Assembly: GCF_900114055.1 (NCBI RefSeq)
Contig: NZ_FORR01000001.1
Span: 372,001-436,000 of the forward strand
Reading direction: 5' to 3'
DNA from: Thermoflavimicrobium dichotomicum
Lineage (GTDB): Bacteria > Bacillota > Bacilli > Thermoactinomycetales > Thermoactinomycetaceae
DNA: 64,000 bases
Both the position numbers and the translations under genes were made by a program. This document shows, piece by piece, positions 56,117-64,000 of this stretch (the stretch's first letter is position 1; each line of letters begins with the position of its first letter). The notes beneath the pieces are model-generated. The model saw only the letters and a program-made list of their open reading frames with translations, was not told the DNA's origin and did no database searches.

Positions 56117-57670
56117 ATGTCGCAACACGAAAAACTATATGATCTCATTGTGTTGGGTACAGGGGAAAATGGAAAAGCAGCGATCGCATCATTAGAAGAA
56201 CAGGGAAAAAAAGTATTATATATTGATTTAGAGACAAATCTGATTGCTTCGATGAGCGTACAGGTTCCATATGAAAATACTTCTGATGAAATCACTGACC
56301 ACCAACAACCATTCAAAATCCTGGCGCATACCCAAACATTAAATACATCTACTTATGAATTGAAAACATATATTTTCCAATCCAAAGCATCGGAAGAATC
56401 ACAGGCAGAAGTGGCAGCTACGGAAGAGGACGAAGCCTTTGCATTCACTGAAGACGGAGAGACCCAAATCATTGAAGAAATCGATGCTGAGATAGAAGAG
56501 GTCAAAGAAACCCTGGAAGAGTGCCACGAAGAAGACGTGGAGACGATTGAAGTCGATGAAGAAGACATCGAACTGGAAGAGGCAGTGGAAACGGTAGAGG
56601 AGCAGGAAGAGCTACACAGAGAAAGTGAGTATATCGAAGTTGTGGCTGAAGAAGAAACGGAAGAGATCGAAGGCATGGAGAGCGAATGTGAAGAAGATGG
56701 ATTCTCCATTCAAACAGAGACCGAAACTGAAAATCAAAAAGAATGGGAAGTTCAATCGTTATCTTCAAAAGAACAAAGTCTGGAACAGCCAGAAGCAAAT
56801 GATACTTCCTTAAATGCTATGGAGGAAAGAGGTTTATCCTTAAGGAAAAAATTATTACGACGTAAATATCAATCCGATCTCAATCATAACTCAACTTCCC
56901 TCATCCAACCTTTGAATTCAAAACCGGAAAATCAAATGGATGAAAAAGTGGAGTTATCTGCTCCAGGAACAGAAGAGACCGCTCAAACATTGGAAATATC
57001 AATGCAAAAACCTGTAGAAACGGATCAATCGGATCATTCATTTGATTCTCCTATTGATTCCATATATGATCGGGAACTGAAACTGCGCAAAAAGTTGCTT
57101 GGTAGAAACCGACACTCTCTAACCAATCCTGAACGAACTTCACAACAAAAGAACGATACGGAAGAAACAAAAGAAACCATTGTCAAAAAATCAGTATCGC
57201 TGCTAGACACATATAAGCCATCGACTGTGAGACAAGCGGAAGAGCTATCGGAAACCCTTTCTTTTGAACCATTTACTCCACGACGTCGTTCGCGAGCAAA
57301 AAAGAAAAATCGTCTGTTTGCCAATATCGTCAGCCGGCCAGCACAAGCACGAAAACGCCCTTCTCCATCTTCAGCCACAACGCCATATAATGATATAACT
57401 TCTTCAGTTCATACAAACCATATGCCAATGCAAGACGAAACATACGAAATAAACGATTCATATTATACTCCTTCATCTCATAACAGTAACCCAGCTCATA
57501 CATTAAAGGCAGATACCATTGAATTTGAAGATGCTTATGGTTATAACCAATGGGAAGACTTCTTTACTCCATTCTCCCATAGTAGCCGGAAACGCCAGGA
57601 AATGAACAAGATAGAAAAAAGGAAAATTGCCTTACGTGGCTTGCACAACTTGATTAACAATTTAGGATAA
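56117..57670 (+). CDS. Large acidic/disordered protein with Rossmann-like N-terminus (517 aa)
   Basis: Not recognised. The N-terminal 40 residues (YDLIVLGTGENGKAAIA...KKVLYIDLE) have a beta-alpha-beta dinucleotide-binding pattern, GxGxxGxxA. Residues about 95-230 are extremely Glu-rich, and the rest is Ser/Asn/Gln-rich. Two basic repeats, LSLRKKLLRRK (about 240) and LKLRKKLLGRN (about 320), may be interaction motifs, and the region about 390-420 is Arg/Lys-rich. The C-terminal 40 residues form a likely helix. The ATG has no ribosome-binding site and an in-frame stop lies 12 nt upstream, so the start is uncertain. Its position downstream of the actin-like gene suggests but does not prove joint function. 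Confidence 0.7.
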   Translation: MSQHEKLYDLIVLGTGENGKAAIASLEEQGKKVLYIDLETNLIASMSVQVPYENTSDEITDHQQPFKILAHTQTLNTSTYELKTYIFQSKASEESQAEVAATEEDEAFAFTEDGETQIIEEIDAEIEEVKETLEECHEEDVETIEVDEEDIELEEAVETVEEQEELHRESEYIEVVAEEETEEIEGMESECEEDGFSIQTETETENQKEWEVQSLSSKEQSLEQPEANDTSLNAMEERGLSLRKKLLRRKYQSDLNHNSTSLIQPLNSKPENQMDEKVELSAPGTEETAQTLEISMQKPVETDQSDHSFDSPIDSIYDRELKLRKKLLGRNRHSLTNPERTSQQKNDTEETKETIVKKSVSLLDTYKPSTVRQAEELSETLSFEPFTPRRRSRAKKKNRLFANIVSRPAQARKRPSPSSATTPYNDITSSVHTNHMPMQDETYEINDSYYTPSSHNSNPAHTLKADTIEFEDAYGYNQWEDFFTPFSHSSRKRQEMNKIEKRKIALRGLHNLINNLG

Positions 57671-57671
57671 A

Positions 57672-57703
57672 AAAATAAGCAGCAATGATGTGCTGCTTTT
57701 TTT
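57672..57703. terminator. Bidirectional terminator between the 517-aa gene and rsmG
   Basis: The stem GCAGCA / TGCTGC (57679-57696) has TTTTTTT on the right and an A-run on the left. It serves both convergent genes. Confidence 0.8.
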
Positions 57704-57707
57704 ATCT

Positions 57708-58427
57708 TTAAATAAGTGGCTGCTTGGCTGGAAGCCCGGTTCGTCGTGGATAGTTTTTGGGAGTTTGCTTTTTCTTTTCCATGATTAGCAAATGACGCTC
57801 TCCCATATTTTCTGGCAAAGTAAGAGCGATATCTTTGATCTCGGCTTGTCCTAATTTTTTTAAGGCTCCTTTTGCTTCTTGGATTTCATCTGCAATGTTT
57901 GCACCTTTCATCGCTACAAACCAGCCATTTACCTTCACAAAAGGCAAGCAATATTCGGCCAGTACATTCAGCCTGGCTACCGCACGAGCAGTAGCAAGAT
58001 CAAATGACTCACGATAATCTTTTTTCTGACCCCATTCTTCTGCTCGCCCATGAATACATTCCACCTGTTCCAATTGCAATTTCCTTACTACTTCTTGTAG
58101 AAAAGCTACCCGTTTTTTCAAGGAATCAAGTAAGACCAGCCGAAGATGGGGAAAAGCAATTTTGAGAGGAATACCAGGAAAACCAGCCCCGGTTCCTACA
58201 TCAATTAACGCTGTTACCTGTTTCATGGGAATCGATTTTACCAGTGTTAAAGAGTCATAAAAATGTTTGACATACACTTCATGCGGCTCAGTAATGGCCG
58301 TCAAATTCATGACCCGGTTGGTTTCAATTAAATGATGGTAATACTGCTCAAACTGGGCCAGCTGCTCATCGGTTAAATGGATTCCCAAAGAACAAACTTG
58401 CTCTCTTAACCAATCTCCTTCTTTCAC
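57708..58427 (-). CDS. rsmG: 16S rRNA guanine-527 N7-methyltransferase
   Basis: A 239-aa SAM-dependent methyltransferase (GidB) modifying G527. The fold is typical: NLTAITEPHEVYVKHFYDSLT, SAM loop DVGTGAGFPGIPLKI, and LATARAVARL. ATG at 58425-58427. It lies after mnmG with a terminator between them, so it probably depends on read-through or a promoter inside the short gap. Confidence 0.97.
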   Translation of the reverse strand: MKEGDWLREQVCSLGIHLTDEQLAQFEQYYHHLIETNRVMNLTAITEPHEVYVKHFYDSLTLVKSIPMKQVTALIDVGTGAGFPGIPLKIAFPHLRLVLLDSLKKRVAFLQEVVRKLQLEQVECIHGRAEEWGQKKDYRESFDLATARAVARLNVLAEYCLPFVKVNGWFVAMKGANIADEIQEAKGALKKLGQAEIKDIALTLPENMGERHLLIMEKKKQTPKNYPRRTGLPAKQPLI

Positions 58428-58444
58428 CTAAATTCCCCTTCCTT

Positions 58445-58474
58445 AAAAAGGGCCTGATCTTATGGATCAGACCC
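58445..58474 (-). terminator. Terminator after mnmG
   Basis: A 10-bp stem GGGCCTGATC / GATCAGACCC (one G-U pair) is followed by TTTTTAAGG on the minus strand. It lies only 18 nt before the rsmG start. Confidence 0.8.
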
Positions 58475-58489
58475 ACATTTACGTAACTT

Positions 58490-60376
58490 TTATCCTTTTT
58501 TCAAGGCTTTGTTACCCTGTTCAATATGAATCATCAAAATCGAAATATCTGCAGGATTCACACCTGAAATACGGGATGCTTGACCTAAAGAAATCGGCCG
58601 GACTTTTTCCAGTTTTTCCCGGGCTTCAGAAGAAATACCTGCAACCTTGGAATAATCCACCCAGTCAGGAATGCGTTTTTCCTCCATTTTTTTCATCTTT
58701 TCCACCTGCTGTAGTGCTTTCTTAATATACCCTTCATATTTCAACTGAATTTCTACCTGTTCAGCCACTTCTGGTGAAATCGGTTCTGGTGGTGGAGAAA
58801 TGAGGGAAATTTCACGATACCCTAGCTCTGGACGCTTGATCAAACTGGCCAATTCCACAGCATTGTTAATTTCAGATGTACCCATTTCTCTTAAAATCGC
58901 TTGTACTTCTGGTGTCGGACGAACTTTTGTATTACGGAGCCGCTCGATTTCTTTTTCAATCGCTTCCCTTTTTGCAACAAAACGACGATACCGTTCTTCA
59001 GGAATCAATCCAATCTGATAACCCAAATCTGTCAAGCGCAAGTCAGCATTATCATGCCGCAACAACAAGCGATATTCAGCCCGCGAAGTAAGCAAGCGAT
59101 AAGGCTCCCCTGTTCCTTTTGTCACGAGATCATCAATCAAAACCCCGATATACGCTTGAGAACGATCTAAAATAATGGGATCCTTTCCTTGTACCTTTCT
59201 CGCTGCATTGATTCCGGCCATCAGTCCCTGGCCAGCGGCTTCTTCATAGCCCGATGTACCATTGATTTGTCCTGCTGTAAACAAATTTTCCACCAGTTTG
59301 GTCTCCAAGCTTGGCCATAACTGTGTTGGTACGATTGCATCATACTCAATGGCATAACCAGTCCGCATCATTTCCGCTTTTTCCAAACCGCGAATCGTGC
59401 GAAGTACCTTCAGTTGAACATCTTCAGGCAAGCTGGTTGACAAGCCTTGTACATACATTTCTTCCGTTTCCCGGCCTTCTGGCTCAATAAAAACCTGATG
59501 CCGGTTTTTATCAGAAAACCGAACGATTTTATCTTCAATCGATGGGCAATAGCGTGGACCTGTTCCTTCAATAATCCCTGAATACATTGGCGCTCGATGC
59601 AGATTTTCCTGGATAATTTGATGGGTCTTTTCGTTGGTATGCGTTAGCCAGCATGGTAGTTGATCCATAATGAATTCAGTTGTTTCGTACGAAAAAGCTC
59701 GGGGAACATCATCCCCTGGCTGAATCTCCATTTTACTGGTATCAATCGATTTGCGATTGATACGTGGTGGTGTCCCGGTTTTGAAACGAACCATTTGAAA
59801 GCCCAACTCTTGCAGATGATGGGCCAGGTTAATGGAAGGCTGCTGGTTATTGGGGCCACTTTCATAAGAAAGATCCCCAATAATGATGCGGCCACGCAGA
59901 TAGGTACCTGTGGTCAGGACTACCGTTTTGGAATAATACCGTGCTCCTGTTCGAGTAATGACCCCCCGGCACTGTCCATTTTCTACAATCAACCGCTCTA
60001 CCATATTTTGATGGAGCTCCAGATTCGGCTCATTCTCCAACGTTTTTTTCATTTCACGTTGATACAAAAATTTATCTGCTTGTGCACGCAACGCATATAC
60101 AGCCGGGCCTTTGCCGGTATTTAACATCCGCATTTGAATATGGGTTTTATCAATATTTTTAGCCATTTCCCCACCCAAAGCATCAATTTCCCGAACCACA
60201 TGACCTTTAGCTGGACCACCGATGGATGGGTTGCATGGCATATAAGCAATTGTATCCAAACTAAGTGTAATCAAAAGAGTGGAGCATCCCATTCTGGCTG
60301 CAGCCAAAGCCGCCTCGCAACCGGCATGCCCTGCGCCAATCACAATGACATCATACTCTCCAGCTTGATATGTCAT
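58490..60376 (-). CDS. mnmG: tRNA uridine 5-carboxymethylaminomethyl modification enzyme MnmG
   Basis: FAD-dependent partner of MnmE in wobble-uridine (U34) modification, 628 aa. FAD-binding [35 protein letters not shown] and [17 protein letters not shown] are present. The C-terminal helical domain binds MnmE. The ATG at 60374-60376 (MTYQAGEYD) follows GGAGGTGAGACC; a frame extending upstream lacks a site. Confidence 0.98.
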   Translation of the reverse strand: MTYQAGEYDVIVIGAGHAGCEAALAAARMGCSTLLITLSLDTIAYMPCNPSIGGPAKGHVVREIDALGGEMAKNIDKTHIQMRMLNTGKGPAVYALRAQADKFLYQREMKKTLENEPNLELHQNMVERLIVENGQCRGVITRTGARYYSKTVVLTTGTYLRGRIIIGDLSYESGPNNQQPSINLAHHLQELGFQMVRFKTGTPPRINRKSIDTSKMEIQPGDDVPRAFSYETTEFIMDQLPCWLTHTNEKTHQIIQENLHRAPMYSGIIEGTGPRYCPSIEDKIVRFSDKNRHQVFIEPEGRETEEMYVQGLSTSLPEDVQLKVLRTIRGLEKAEMMRTGYAIEYDAIVPTQLWPSLETKLVENLFTAGQINGTSGYEEAAGQGLMAGINAARKVQGKDPIILDRSQAYIGVLIDDLVTKGTGEPYRLLTSRAEYRLLLRHDNADLRLTDLGYQIGLIPEERYRRFVAKREAIEKEIERLRNTKVRPTPEVQAILREMGTSEINNAVELASLIKRPELGYREISLISPPPEPISPEVAEQVEIQLKYEGYIKKALQQVEKMKKMEEKRIPDWVDYSKVAGISSEAREKLEKVRPISLGQASRISGVNPADISILMIHIEQGNKALKKG

Positions 60377-60478
60377 GGTCTCACCTCCAGTAAGCCTATC
60401 CTTTTCCTTCACTACCTGTCAATTTCCCTATCTCGTAAAGGATTGCAATATCCCCTGAATTCAGTTCCTGGATCATGA

Positions 60479-61855
60479 CTATTTTCCTAAACAAAATTGG
60501 GAGAAAATCTGGTCAATCAAGTCTTCAGCTACTGCTTCTCCAATCACTTCTCCTAAGTATTGCCATGCATTTTTCAAATCAATTTCGACCATATCTAACG
60601 GCATTCCTGCTTCAATGCCTGAAAGGACTTCTTGTACGCTTTGTCTGGCTTGGTTTAACAAGTGTATATGGCGTGTATTGCTGACATAGGTTTGATCCGC
60701 TATCTCCATTTTACCCAAATAAAATAAACGTGCGATGGCTTCTTCCAACTGATCAATGCCTTTTTCCTCTTTGATCGATGTGGTAATCAGGGGTGCATCC
60801 CCGATCAGAGAACGAACTTCATCCAGATCAATCTTCTTCGGAAGATCGACTTTATTGACAATGACTACTTTGGTGTAATCCTTGAGAAGCCGTATCAACT
60901 TCCGATCATCATCGGTCAGTGGTTCTGCATGATTCAGCACCAGCAGGACCAAATCAGCTTGTGCCAAAGCTTGACGGGAACGTTCTACCCCAATGCGCTC
61001 AACCACATCTTCTGTTTCTCGAATCCCTGCTGTATCCAACAATCGTAAGGGGATTCCTCTCACATTCACATATTCTTCAATGACATCCCGTGTCGTTCCG
61101 GGGATATCGGTTACGATGGCTTTATTTTCCTGGGTCAATGTATTCATTAATGAAGACTTGCCTACATTGGGCCGCCCAACAATGACAGTCGCTATTCCCT
61201 CACGTAAAATTCTGCCTTGACGTGCAGTCTGAAGTAAACGGTCAATTTCCTGCAAAATCTCTTTGCAACGTTTTTCCAAAAATTGACTGGTTAACTCCTC
61301 AGCATCATATTCCGGATAATCCACATTGACTGCCAAATGGGCAAGTGTCTCCACAATGTCATTCCTCAAACGCCGAATCATGCGCGATAAGCGGCCTTCT
61401 GCCTGCTGAATGGCCATTTTGGCAGCCTGATCGGTTTTGGCGCGAATCAGGTCAATAACTGCTTCTGCCTGAGACAAATCGATCCGACCATTCAAAAAAG
61501 CCCGTTTTGTAAATTCGCCAGGTTCAGCTAACCGCGCTCCTGATAATAAAAGCGCTTCTAAAGTGGCTTGGACAGGAACCATGCCTCCATGACAACTGAT
61601 CTCGACAACATCTTCACGTGTAAAGGTGCGTGGAGCACGCATAACTGTTACCAATACTTCATCGACCCGTTCACCGGTTTCCGGATGAACAATATGACCA
61701 TAATGCACTGTGTGTGTAGGAACATCGCTTAGCTTTACTTTTCCTTGATATATTTTATCCGCAATGGCGATTGCATCGGGACCACTCACACGAATAACCG
61801 CAATACCACCCTCACCAAGCGGAGTCGAAATCGCAGCAATTGTATCGGTTTCCAT
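60479..61855 (-). CDS. mnmE: tRNA modification GTPase MnmE
   Basis: A 458-aa dynamin-like GTPase acting with MnmG. It has an N-terminal tetrahydrofolate-binding domain ([22 protein letters not shown]), a helical domain, and the inserted G domain with [20 protein letters not shown] and NKVD. The C-terminal CLGK ends in the conserved catalytic cysteine motif. ATG at 61853-61855 behind GAGGTGAAAGG. Confidence 0.98.
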   Translation of the reverse strand: METDTIAAISTPLGEGGIAVIRVSGPDAIAIADKIYQGKVKLSDVPTHTVHYGHIVHPETGERVDEVLVTVMRAPRTFTREDVVEISCHGGMVPVQATLEALLLSGARLAEPGEFTKRAFLNGRIDLSQAEAVIDLIRAKTDQAAKMAIQQAEGRLSRMIRRLRNDIVETLAHLAVNVDYPEYDAEELTSQFLEKRCKEILQEIDRLLQTARQGRILREGIATVIVGRPNVGKSSLMNTLTQENKAIVTDIPGTTRDVIEEYVNVRGIPLRLLDTAGIRETEDVVERIGVERSRQALAQADLVLLVLNHAEPLTDDDRKLIRLLKDYTKVVIVNKVDLPKKIDLDEVRSLIGDAPLITTSIKEEKGIDQLEEAIARLFYLGKMEIADQTYVSNTRHIHLLNQARQSVQEVLSGIEAGMPLDMVEIDLKNAWQYLGEVIGEAVAEDLIDQIFSQFCLGK

Positions 61856-61924
61856 CCTTTCACCTCAAACAGCCACAAGATATTTACATTTCATCCATCA
61901 TATCATACTAAAAATCCCTAAATC

Positions 61925-61950
61925 AAAAAAACTCTCCAACAAGAGAGAGT
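61925..61950 (-). terminator. Terminator after jag
   Basis: The stem ACTCTC / GAGAGT (61931-61950) is followed by TTTTTTTGATT on the minus strand. mnmE therefore probably has its own promoter in the 70-nt gap. Confidence 0.75.
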
Positions 61951-62006
61951 ATCATCCACTTTTGTTCAAAACCACTTGATTTAAGCTCGAACGCAGTTGG
62001 ATGACA

Positions 62007-62666
62007 CTACTCCCCACGGAGAGATTGAATGGATTTATAGCCGACAACCACATAACGGAAAGGTTCTTTCCCTACACTATGGGTTGTGATTTGCTTCATC
62101 TTCTGTAGAGTTTGGTGGATGATTTTACGATCCATCGCTGGCATCGGATCAAGTGAAACTTCTTTTTGCGTTTGAATGACACGTTCAGCAACACGATGGG
62201 CCAATGCAACCAAAGCTTCCTTTCGGCGCTCACGATATCCATCCGCATCGAGAATCAATCGCCGTTTGTCACGAAGCTTGGGGATCTGTCGATTCGCAAC
62301 AATTTCAGCCAAAAATTGAAGTGCAGCAATCCGAGAACCTTTTTTCCCGATCAAAAGCCCTAAATCCTCTCCAACCAATTCCAAAACAACCGGCTTTTTC
62401 CTACTGCCACGCTCTTTGATGTGGATGCTTACCTGGAACCCAAGCATACGCGTCACATTTTGGACAAAAGCCACCGCTTCCTCAACTGGATCCATCATTC
62501 TCTCAACTTCAACCCTGGCCTCGCGTACTCCAAACAATCCAAAAAAACCTTTCTTTGGTTGCTCCAAAACACGAATCTGTACTTTGTCTCTCGTTGTGTT
62601 CAATTGCTCTAAAGCAGAGGCAACCGCCAACTCCACTGTTTTGGCTTGCACAACGACTTTGTTCAA
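62007..62666 (-). CDS. jag: RNA-binding protein Jag/KhpB
   Basis: A 219-aa protein: N-terminal Jag domain (VVQAKTVELAVASALEQLNTT and KKGFFGLFG), a KH domain (LIGKKGSRIAALQFLAEIV) and a C-terminal R3H domain. Paired with YidC/SpoIIIJ as usual. The start is TTG at 62664-62666 overlapping the yidC stop (TTGA), with AGGAGGG about 10 nt upstream. Confidence 0.95.
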   Translation of the reverse strand: MNKVVVQAKTVELAVASALEQLNTTRDKVQIRVLEQPKKGFFGLFGVREARVEVERMMDPVEEAVAFVQNVTRMLGFQVSIHIKERGSRKKPVVLELVGEDLGLLIGKKGSRIAALQFLAEIVANRQIPKLRDKRRLILDADGYRERRKEALVALAHRVAERVIQTQKEVSLDPMPAMDRKIIHQTLQKMKQITTHSVGKEPFRYVVVGYKSIQSLRGE

Positions 62667-63439
62667 TGGATTGTGCCCTCCTGAGCCAGCTTGCGCTTCA
62701 ATGGGTTAAAGACCAAGAGGTACTGTAAAATATAAATAACGTTACCATATACCCAGTAAAGGGATAAGGCTGAAGCAAAATTATAAGCCAAGACGAAAAT
62801 CATGACAGGAAAGACCCACATCATCACTTTGTTCATCTGTGCCTGCTGTGGATTATCAGCAACGGATGTTGATACGATAAACTGCAAAAAGGTCGTTAAC
62901 GCTGCCAAAAGGGGTAATATGAAGTATGGATCAGGTTTGCCTAACTGTAAATACAAAAAGTTGGCATCTGCAATATGCGGATTACGTACAATCGCCTGAT
63001 AAAAAGCGATCAAAATCGGGAATTGAATCAACATCGGCAAGCAGCCAGAAGCGGGATTGTATCCATGCATCTGGTATAATTTCAACATTTCCTGTTGCAT
63101 TTGCTGTGGATTATTTTTATATTTTTCCTGCAACTTTTTTATTTTGGGTTGCAGTTTTTTGAGCGCTTCCATGCTCTTAATCTGTTTCCAATATAAAGGA
63201 GCGATAATAACCCGAACGATTAAGGTTACAACCAAAATGGATAAACCATAATTGCCCAATACGTCCTTAAACCAATCCAGCATATCCGACATGGGAATAA
63301 CCAAAAACTTGTCCCAAATGCCAGCCTGTGCACGGTCTTGTTCTGTAATCGGCTTCATATTTGGTGAACAACCGGCTACCAGTACTACGGTCATGAGCAA
63401 CAGGAAGACCAATGCCATTTGACGTCGCCGCTTATACAA
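62663..63439 (-). CDS. yidC: Membrane insertase YidC (SpoIIIJ)
   Basis: A 258-aa insertase of the YidC1/SpoIIIJ type. The lipoprotein signal peptide has lipobox VAGC (residues 21-24). The first membrane helix YGLSILVVTLIVRVIIAPLY contains the conserved positive residue in the hydrophilic groove. A cytoplasmic helical hairpin and four more helices follow. The start is TTG at 63437-63439 preceded by AAGGAGGAG. It has a role in membrane protein biogenesis, and in Bacillus is needed for engulfed-forespore gene expression. Confidence 0.96.
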   Translation of the reverse strand: MYKRRRQMALVFLLLMTVVLVAGCSPNMKPITEQDRAQAGIWDKFLVIPMSDMLDWFKDVLGNYGLSILVVTLIVRVIIAPLYWKQIKSMEALKKLQPKIKKLQEKYKNNPQQMQQEMLKLYQMHGYNPASGCLPMLIQFPILIAFYQAIVRNPHIADANFLYLQLGKPDPYFILPLLAALTTFLQFIVSTSVADNPQQAQMNKVMMWVFPVMIFVLAYNFASALSLYWVYGNVIYILQYLLVFNPLKRKLAQEGTIH

Positions 63440-63484
63440 GAAAAACTCCTCCTTGTCCCAAAGATCAATCTATATTGAAATCTG

Positions 63485-63718
63485 CTACTTCCGCTTTATT
63501 TTCTTTTCTGGAACAAAGTCAATCCCACCTGGATGAAACGGATGGCATTTTAAAAGCCTTTTCAGCGTATACCATCCACCCAATAAAAAACCATGGCGTT
63601 CAATCGCAATAAGTCCATAACTTGAACAAGTCGGATAAAAACGACAAGTAGGCGGTTTAAGCGGAGAGATAAACTTGCGATAAAAATGGATAAGTGCTAA
63701 CGCTATCTGTTTCATCAT
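63485..63718 (-). CDS. yidD: Membrane protein insertion efficiency factor YidD
   Basis: A 77-aa protein with a first amphipathic helix ([15 protein letters not shown]) and the three-cysteine signature of Yid[20 protein letters not shown], followed by [13 protein letters not shown]. It sits between rnpA and yidC as in most bacteria. Two ATGs are adjacent at the start; either could be used. Confidence 0.95.
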   Translation of the reverse strand: MMKQIALALIHFYRKFISPLKPPTCRFYPTCSSYGLIAIERHGFLLGGWYTLKRLLKCHPFHPGGIDFVPEKKIKRK

Positions 63719-63727
63719 TTCACCCCA

Positions 63728-64000
63728 TTACTCCTTCTTGTTTTTTTCGGGGTTGGACTGAAACAAATTCGCTTTATAGAAAACATGTCGCAAACTAGAT
63801 TTTACTTGATCATAAGACATGTTCGCAACAGGATTGCGAGCGATCACAACAATATCCGTCTGTGGTCGTAAATGTTTCATCCAATGACGGGCCACTTCCT
63901 TGATTAAACGCTTGACTCGATTGCGAACGACTGCTTTTCCAAGTTTTCGACTTACCGAGATTCCTAACCGAGCCGGCCCCGCCTCCAAACGTTTGGCAAC
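63728..64000 (-). CDS. rnpA: Ribonuclease P protein component (partial)
   Basis: The C-terminal 90 residues of RnpA; the N-terminus lies beyond the right edge. The RNR motif region is clear: RLGISVSRKLGKAVVRNRVKRL, with the conserved basic residues that bind the RNase P RNA. About 25 N-terminal residues are missing compared with the usual 115. rpmH and dnaA are expected just outside. Confidence 0.96.
   Translation of the reverse strand, partial: VAKRLEAGPARLGISVSRKLGKAVVRNRVKRLIKEVARHWMKHLRPQTDIVVIARNPVANMSYDQVKSSLRHVFYKANLFQSNPEKNKKE

Noticed and set aside
55971-56195. 74-codon plus-strand frame after a strong Shine-Dalgarno sequence before the 517-aa gene
   Set aside because: The GTG start lies in the SD itself, and the encoded peptide is rich in Cys/Trp/His without any domain; it overlaps the 517-aa gene out of frame.
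56353-56709. Serine-rich minus-strand frame opposite the 517-aa gene
   Set aside because: It is the complement of the GAA/GAG-rich acidic region; a compositional shadow.
1-64000. CRISPR arrays, tRNA or rRNA genes, insertion sequences
   Set aside because: Looked for repeated spacer patterns, cloverleaf-like sequences and transposase frames; none seen apart from the group II intron.

Overview
The window is a Gram-positive, low-to-medium G+C, endospore-forming Firmicute chromosome just to one side of oriC. The right-hand block is rnpA-yidD-yidC-jag-mnmE-mnmG-rsmG, then noc and parA/parB, then ychF-rpsF-ssb-rpsR-yybS-gdpP-rplI-dnaB-purA and walRK-yycHI-walJ-htrA-rlmH. This is the order seen left of oriC in Bacillus and relatives, and rpmH/dnaA should lie just beyond position 64000. 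Two perfect parS sites, Noc, sporulation-linked genes (yyaC, a YheC/D-like ATP-grasp gene, a sporulation-type kinase) and the frequent use of TTG/GTG starts fit Bacillales. Thermoactinomycetaceae is my guess from gene content and moderate G+C; I cannot prove it without a database.

Layout. 1-8.4 kb: a partial gene behind a perfect FadR operator, an EthD-like gene, and a complete lysine-degradation operon (kdd-kamA-kamB-kamC-kamD-kamE) behind a sigma-54 promoter, followed at 8.6-10 kb by its probable sigma-54 activator. 10-12.4 kb: a lytic transglycosylase/M23 hydrolase paired with a TcpC-like membrane protein. 12.7-16.8 kb: argS with a DUF1934 gene, then speE-speB. 17-22.8 kb: a class A PBP, ywhD, a histidine kinase carrying a degenerate GGDEF domain, and a 201-aa protein with ParR-like sequence. 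23-31.6 kb: YheC/D-like gene, then the WalRK operon, htrA, a CxxH/CxxC mini-protein and rlmH on the plus strand, head-on to replication from oriC. 31.7-40.9 kb: the conserved replication and translation block on the minus strand. 41.3-45.3 kb: a Fur-controlled siderophore ABC importer of visibly higher G+C, probably acquired. 45.5-49.3 kb: a DUF4309 lipoprotein, DUF951, plsC-like, yyaC and a cysteine-desulfurase-like gene. 49.3-52.8 kb: parB and parA. 53.3-57.7 kb: noc, then a plus-strand cassette of a ParM-type actin and a 517-aa disordered protein. 57.7-64 kb: rsmG to rnpA.

The most striking observation is that parA (soj) is split by a 1.88-kb group II intron (50887-52769, minus). It sits exactly inside the Walker A P-loop codons, between GGVG and KTTT. 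Intron boundaries, a 34-nt domain V, a domain VI with a bulged A, a six-base EBS1/IBS1 match and an intron-encoded reverse transcriptase/maturase are all visible. Splicing would restore a normal 254-aa ParA, so chromosome segregation control in this organism may depend on RNA splicing.

Second in interest is the actin-like/disordered-protein pair inserted between noc and rsmG, next to a parS site. It is a candidate chromosomal cytoskeletal or segregation system near the origin, and the 201-aa gene at 22 kb is a possible distant DNA-binding partner.
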